From the NCBI GenBank assembly GCA_934278005.1, contig CAKQWG010000170.1, positions 1 to 6,803 of the forward strand: a stretch of 6,803 bases of DNA, in the 5' to 3' direction. This document shows, in pieces, positions 5,743-6,803 of the stretch (position 1 is its first letter; each line of letters begins with the position of its first letter). The position numbers and the translations under genes were made by a program. Under the pieces are notes generated by a model. That model had not been told where the DNA came from and made no database searches. It saw only the letters and a program-made list of their open reading frames with translations. The stretch comes from an uncultured Pirellulaceae bacterium. Lineage in GTDB: Bacteria > Planctomycetota > Planctomycetia > Pirellulales > Pirellulaceae.

Positions 5743-6387
5743 ATGACACTTCAGAACAGAGTGCTCCCAGATTCACGAATTGTCGCGCTTGCAAATTACC
5801 GCGGCGCTTTGATGGGAAATCGGGGGTGTCTGCATGATGACCAGCAGCAGTTGTTGCGACAGACTTGCGCGGTAAAGCGTTGGATTCTATGCGTGACGGA
5901 GTTCAAAGGGCGCAGACGCACGCCGATGACGCCAGGCCTATATACCGAACTGTTCTTTTTGGACGAAGTGACGGGACTCGCTGCGGGCCATCGCCCCTGT
6001 TTTGAATGCCGCCGCGCCGACGCCCAGCGTTTCAAGGCAGCCTGGATCATTGGTAATCCGCAGTTTGGGTTGGCGGCAGATTGTTCGATTGACCAGCTCG
6101 ATCGCCACCTCCACGCCGACCGCCTCAGGAACGCAAATGAAAACCGGTCAACTGCGGCCGATCTCAGTGAGCTTCCCAGTGGCGTGATCGTAGCAACCGA
6201 GACAGATGGCTCGTTCTATTTGCTCAAGGAACAGCGGCTGCACCGCTGGACCGAGACTGGCTACCAGCCCGCCGAGCAAGCCCAGCCCTCGCGCCGTTGG
6301 CGGGTAGTTACGCCGCCGACCACGGCAAACGCGATTAACAATGGGTATCGGCCCGCCTTGCATCCCTCACTGAACCAGACAGCGTGA
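5743..6387 (+). CDS. conserved hypothetical protein with Ada-like RPCxxC motif
   Basis: 214 residues, soluble, no signal peptide. It matches a widespread uncharacterised bacterial family I recognise by its motifs: YRGALMGNRGCLHD (19-32), CVTEFKGRRR (50-59), a YTELFFLDE-GLAAG block (67-82) and HRPCFECRR (83-91), then LDRHLHADRL and a C-terminal region with LPSGVIV, YLL and RW. The AAGHRPCFEC stretch resembles the second cysteine pair of the Ada DNA-repair metal-binding domain (AAGFRPCKRC). The first pair is not obvious; C50 is the only nearby cysteine. Nucleic-acid contact is therefore only a guess. The stop is 14 bp before the ATPase gene, so the two are probably one transcript. The start has no good Shine-Dalgarno. 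Confidence 0.75.
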   Translation: MTLQNRVLPDSRIVALANYRGALMGNRGCLHDDQQQLLRQTCAVKRWILCVTEFKGRRRTPMTPGLYTELFFLDEVTGLAAGHRPCFECRRADAQRFKAAWIIGNPQFGLAADCSIDQLDRHLHADRLRNANENRSTAADLSELPSGVIVATETDGSFYLLKEQRLHRWTETGYQPAEQAQPSRRWRVVTPPTTANAINNGYRPALHPSLNQTA

Positions 6388-6401
6388 CAGGAAAGAACTG
6401 T

Positions 6402-6803
6402 ATGATCACTTCGATCGAGATCGAGAACTTCAAGTCGATCGGCAAACGAACCAAGTTTGAGCTAAGTGATATCACATTGCTTTATGGCCCAAACTCCGCT
6501 GGCAAAAGCTCACTGGTTCAGTCGATCCACTACCTCCATGAATTGCTCTGCAACCATAACCCAGACCCGATACACTCTACGCTCGAAGATGGTGTGTATC
6601 TTGGGGGGTTTAAAAACTTAGTCCATCAGCGTGATCTTACGAGAAGAATTAAGATTTTCGTCAGTTTTTCTATTGAGCAACCATCTGGTATTATCGGCCT
6701 ACAAGAATTCTACCGACAGTTCAGAACGCAAGAGAGGTTCCCCTTTAATGCAGAACTTACACGACTGCTGAAAAGCAATCGTGAGCTTGCCATTACCCTA
6801 GAC
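6402..6803 (+). CDS. AAA ATPase, RecF/SMC-like (5' part only)
   Basis: The first 134 codons are present and the gene runs off the window. The N-terminus, MITSIEIENFKSIG, is the classic first strand of RecF/SMC/ABC-type AAA ATPases (AAA_15/AAA_21 group). Walker A GPNSAGKSS is at 29-37. The following segments, LGGFKNLVHQRDL (about 68-80) and RIKIFVSFSI, are typical of the COG4938/DUF3696-type group. AGGAAAG (6388-6394) 7 nt upstream supports the start. Such ATPases are often paired with nucleases or other effectors in defence loci. The C-terminal half that would tell whether a TOPRIM/OLD or DUF3696 end is present lies outside. Tandem arrangement with the Ada-like gene suggests a two-gene module. 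Confidence 0.85.
   Translation, partial: MITSIEIENFKSIGKRTKFELSDITLLYGPNSAGKSSLVQSIHYLHELLCNHNPDPIHSTLEDGVYLGGFKNLVHQRDLTRRIKIFVSFSIEQPSGIIGLQEFYRQFRTQERFPFNAELTRLLKSNRELAITLD

Noticed and set aside
1..6803. CRISPR array accompanying the CARF protein
   Set aside because: No regularly spaced repeats or cas genes are present; the CARF domain here belongs to an RtcR-like transcription factor.

Overview
The window looks like bacterial chromosome of moderate GC content, most likely from a planctomycete (Pirellulales/Rhodopirellula-like). This is an inference from protein style: a secreted hypothetical protein of a type I associate with planctomycetes, a zinc-ribbon-fused MotA/TolQ/ExbB protein, a CARF/sigma-54 activator, and a GC-rich intergenic palindrome. 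No rRNA, tRNA, CRISPR array, transposase or integrase is visible.

Layout. At the left edge is a possible tail of an upstream gene (1-57), then a plus-strand secreted hypothetical protein (168-728). Convergent with it, only 9 bp away, is a tight minus-strand operon read from 3487 down to 738. In transcription order it encodes a zinc-ribbon MotA/TolQ/ExbB-type proton-channel subunit, a MotB/ExbD-type partner (4-bp ATGA overlap), a 56-residue two-helix membrane protein, and a DUF5990-like soluble protein. A 302-bp divergent region separates this operon from a plus-strand gene (3790-5436) for an RtcR-like regulator: an N-terminal CARF-type sensor, a sigma-54 AAA+ domain and a C-terminal Fis-type helix-turn-helix. 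After a 306-bp gap come a conserved hypothetical protein with an Ada-like RPCxxC motif (5743-6387) and, 14 bp later, the start of a RecF/SMC-like AAA ATPase (6402 to the edge).

How it may work together. Two good sigma-54 (-24/-12) promoter candidates, each with the exact GG-N10-GC spacing, lie in the two intergenic regions flanking the regulator. One (3677-3661, minus strand) faces the channel operon. The other (5500-5516, plus strand) faces the Ada-like/ATPase pair. The simplest reading is a ligand- or RNA-damage-sensing CARF activator that switches on a membrane proton channel with accessory proteins, and perhaps the downstream ATPase module. No rtcA/rtcB RNA-repair genes are present, so the output is not classic Rtc repair. 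The channel pair resembles ZorA/ZorB of Zorya defence only at the core: the peptidoglycan-binding domain and the other Zorya components are not seen. A CARF/sigma-54-controlled ion-channel stress or defence system is the main candidate novelty here; its function is inferred, not shown.
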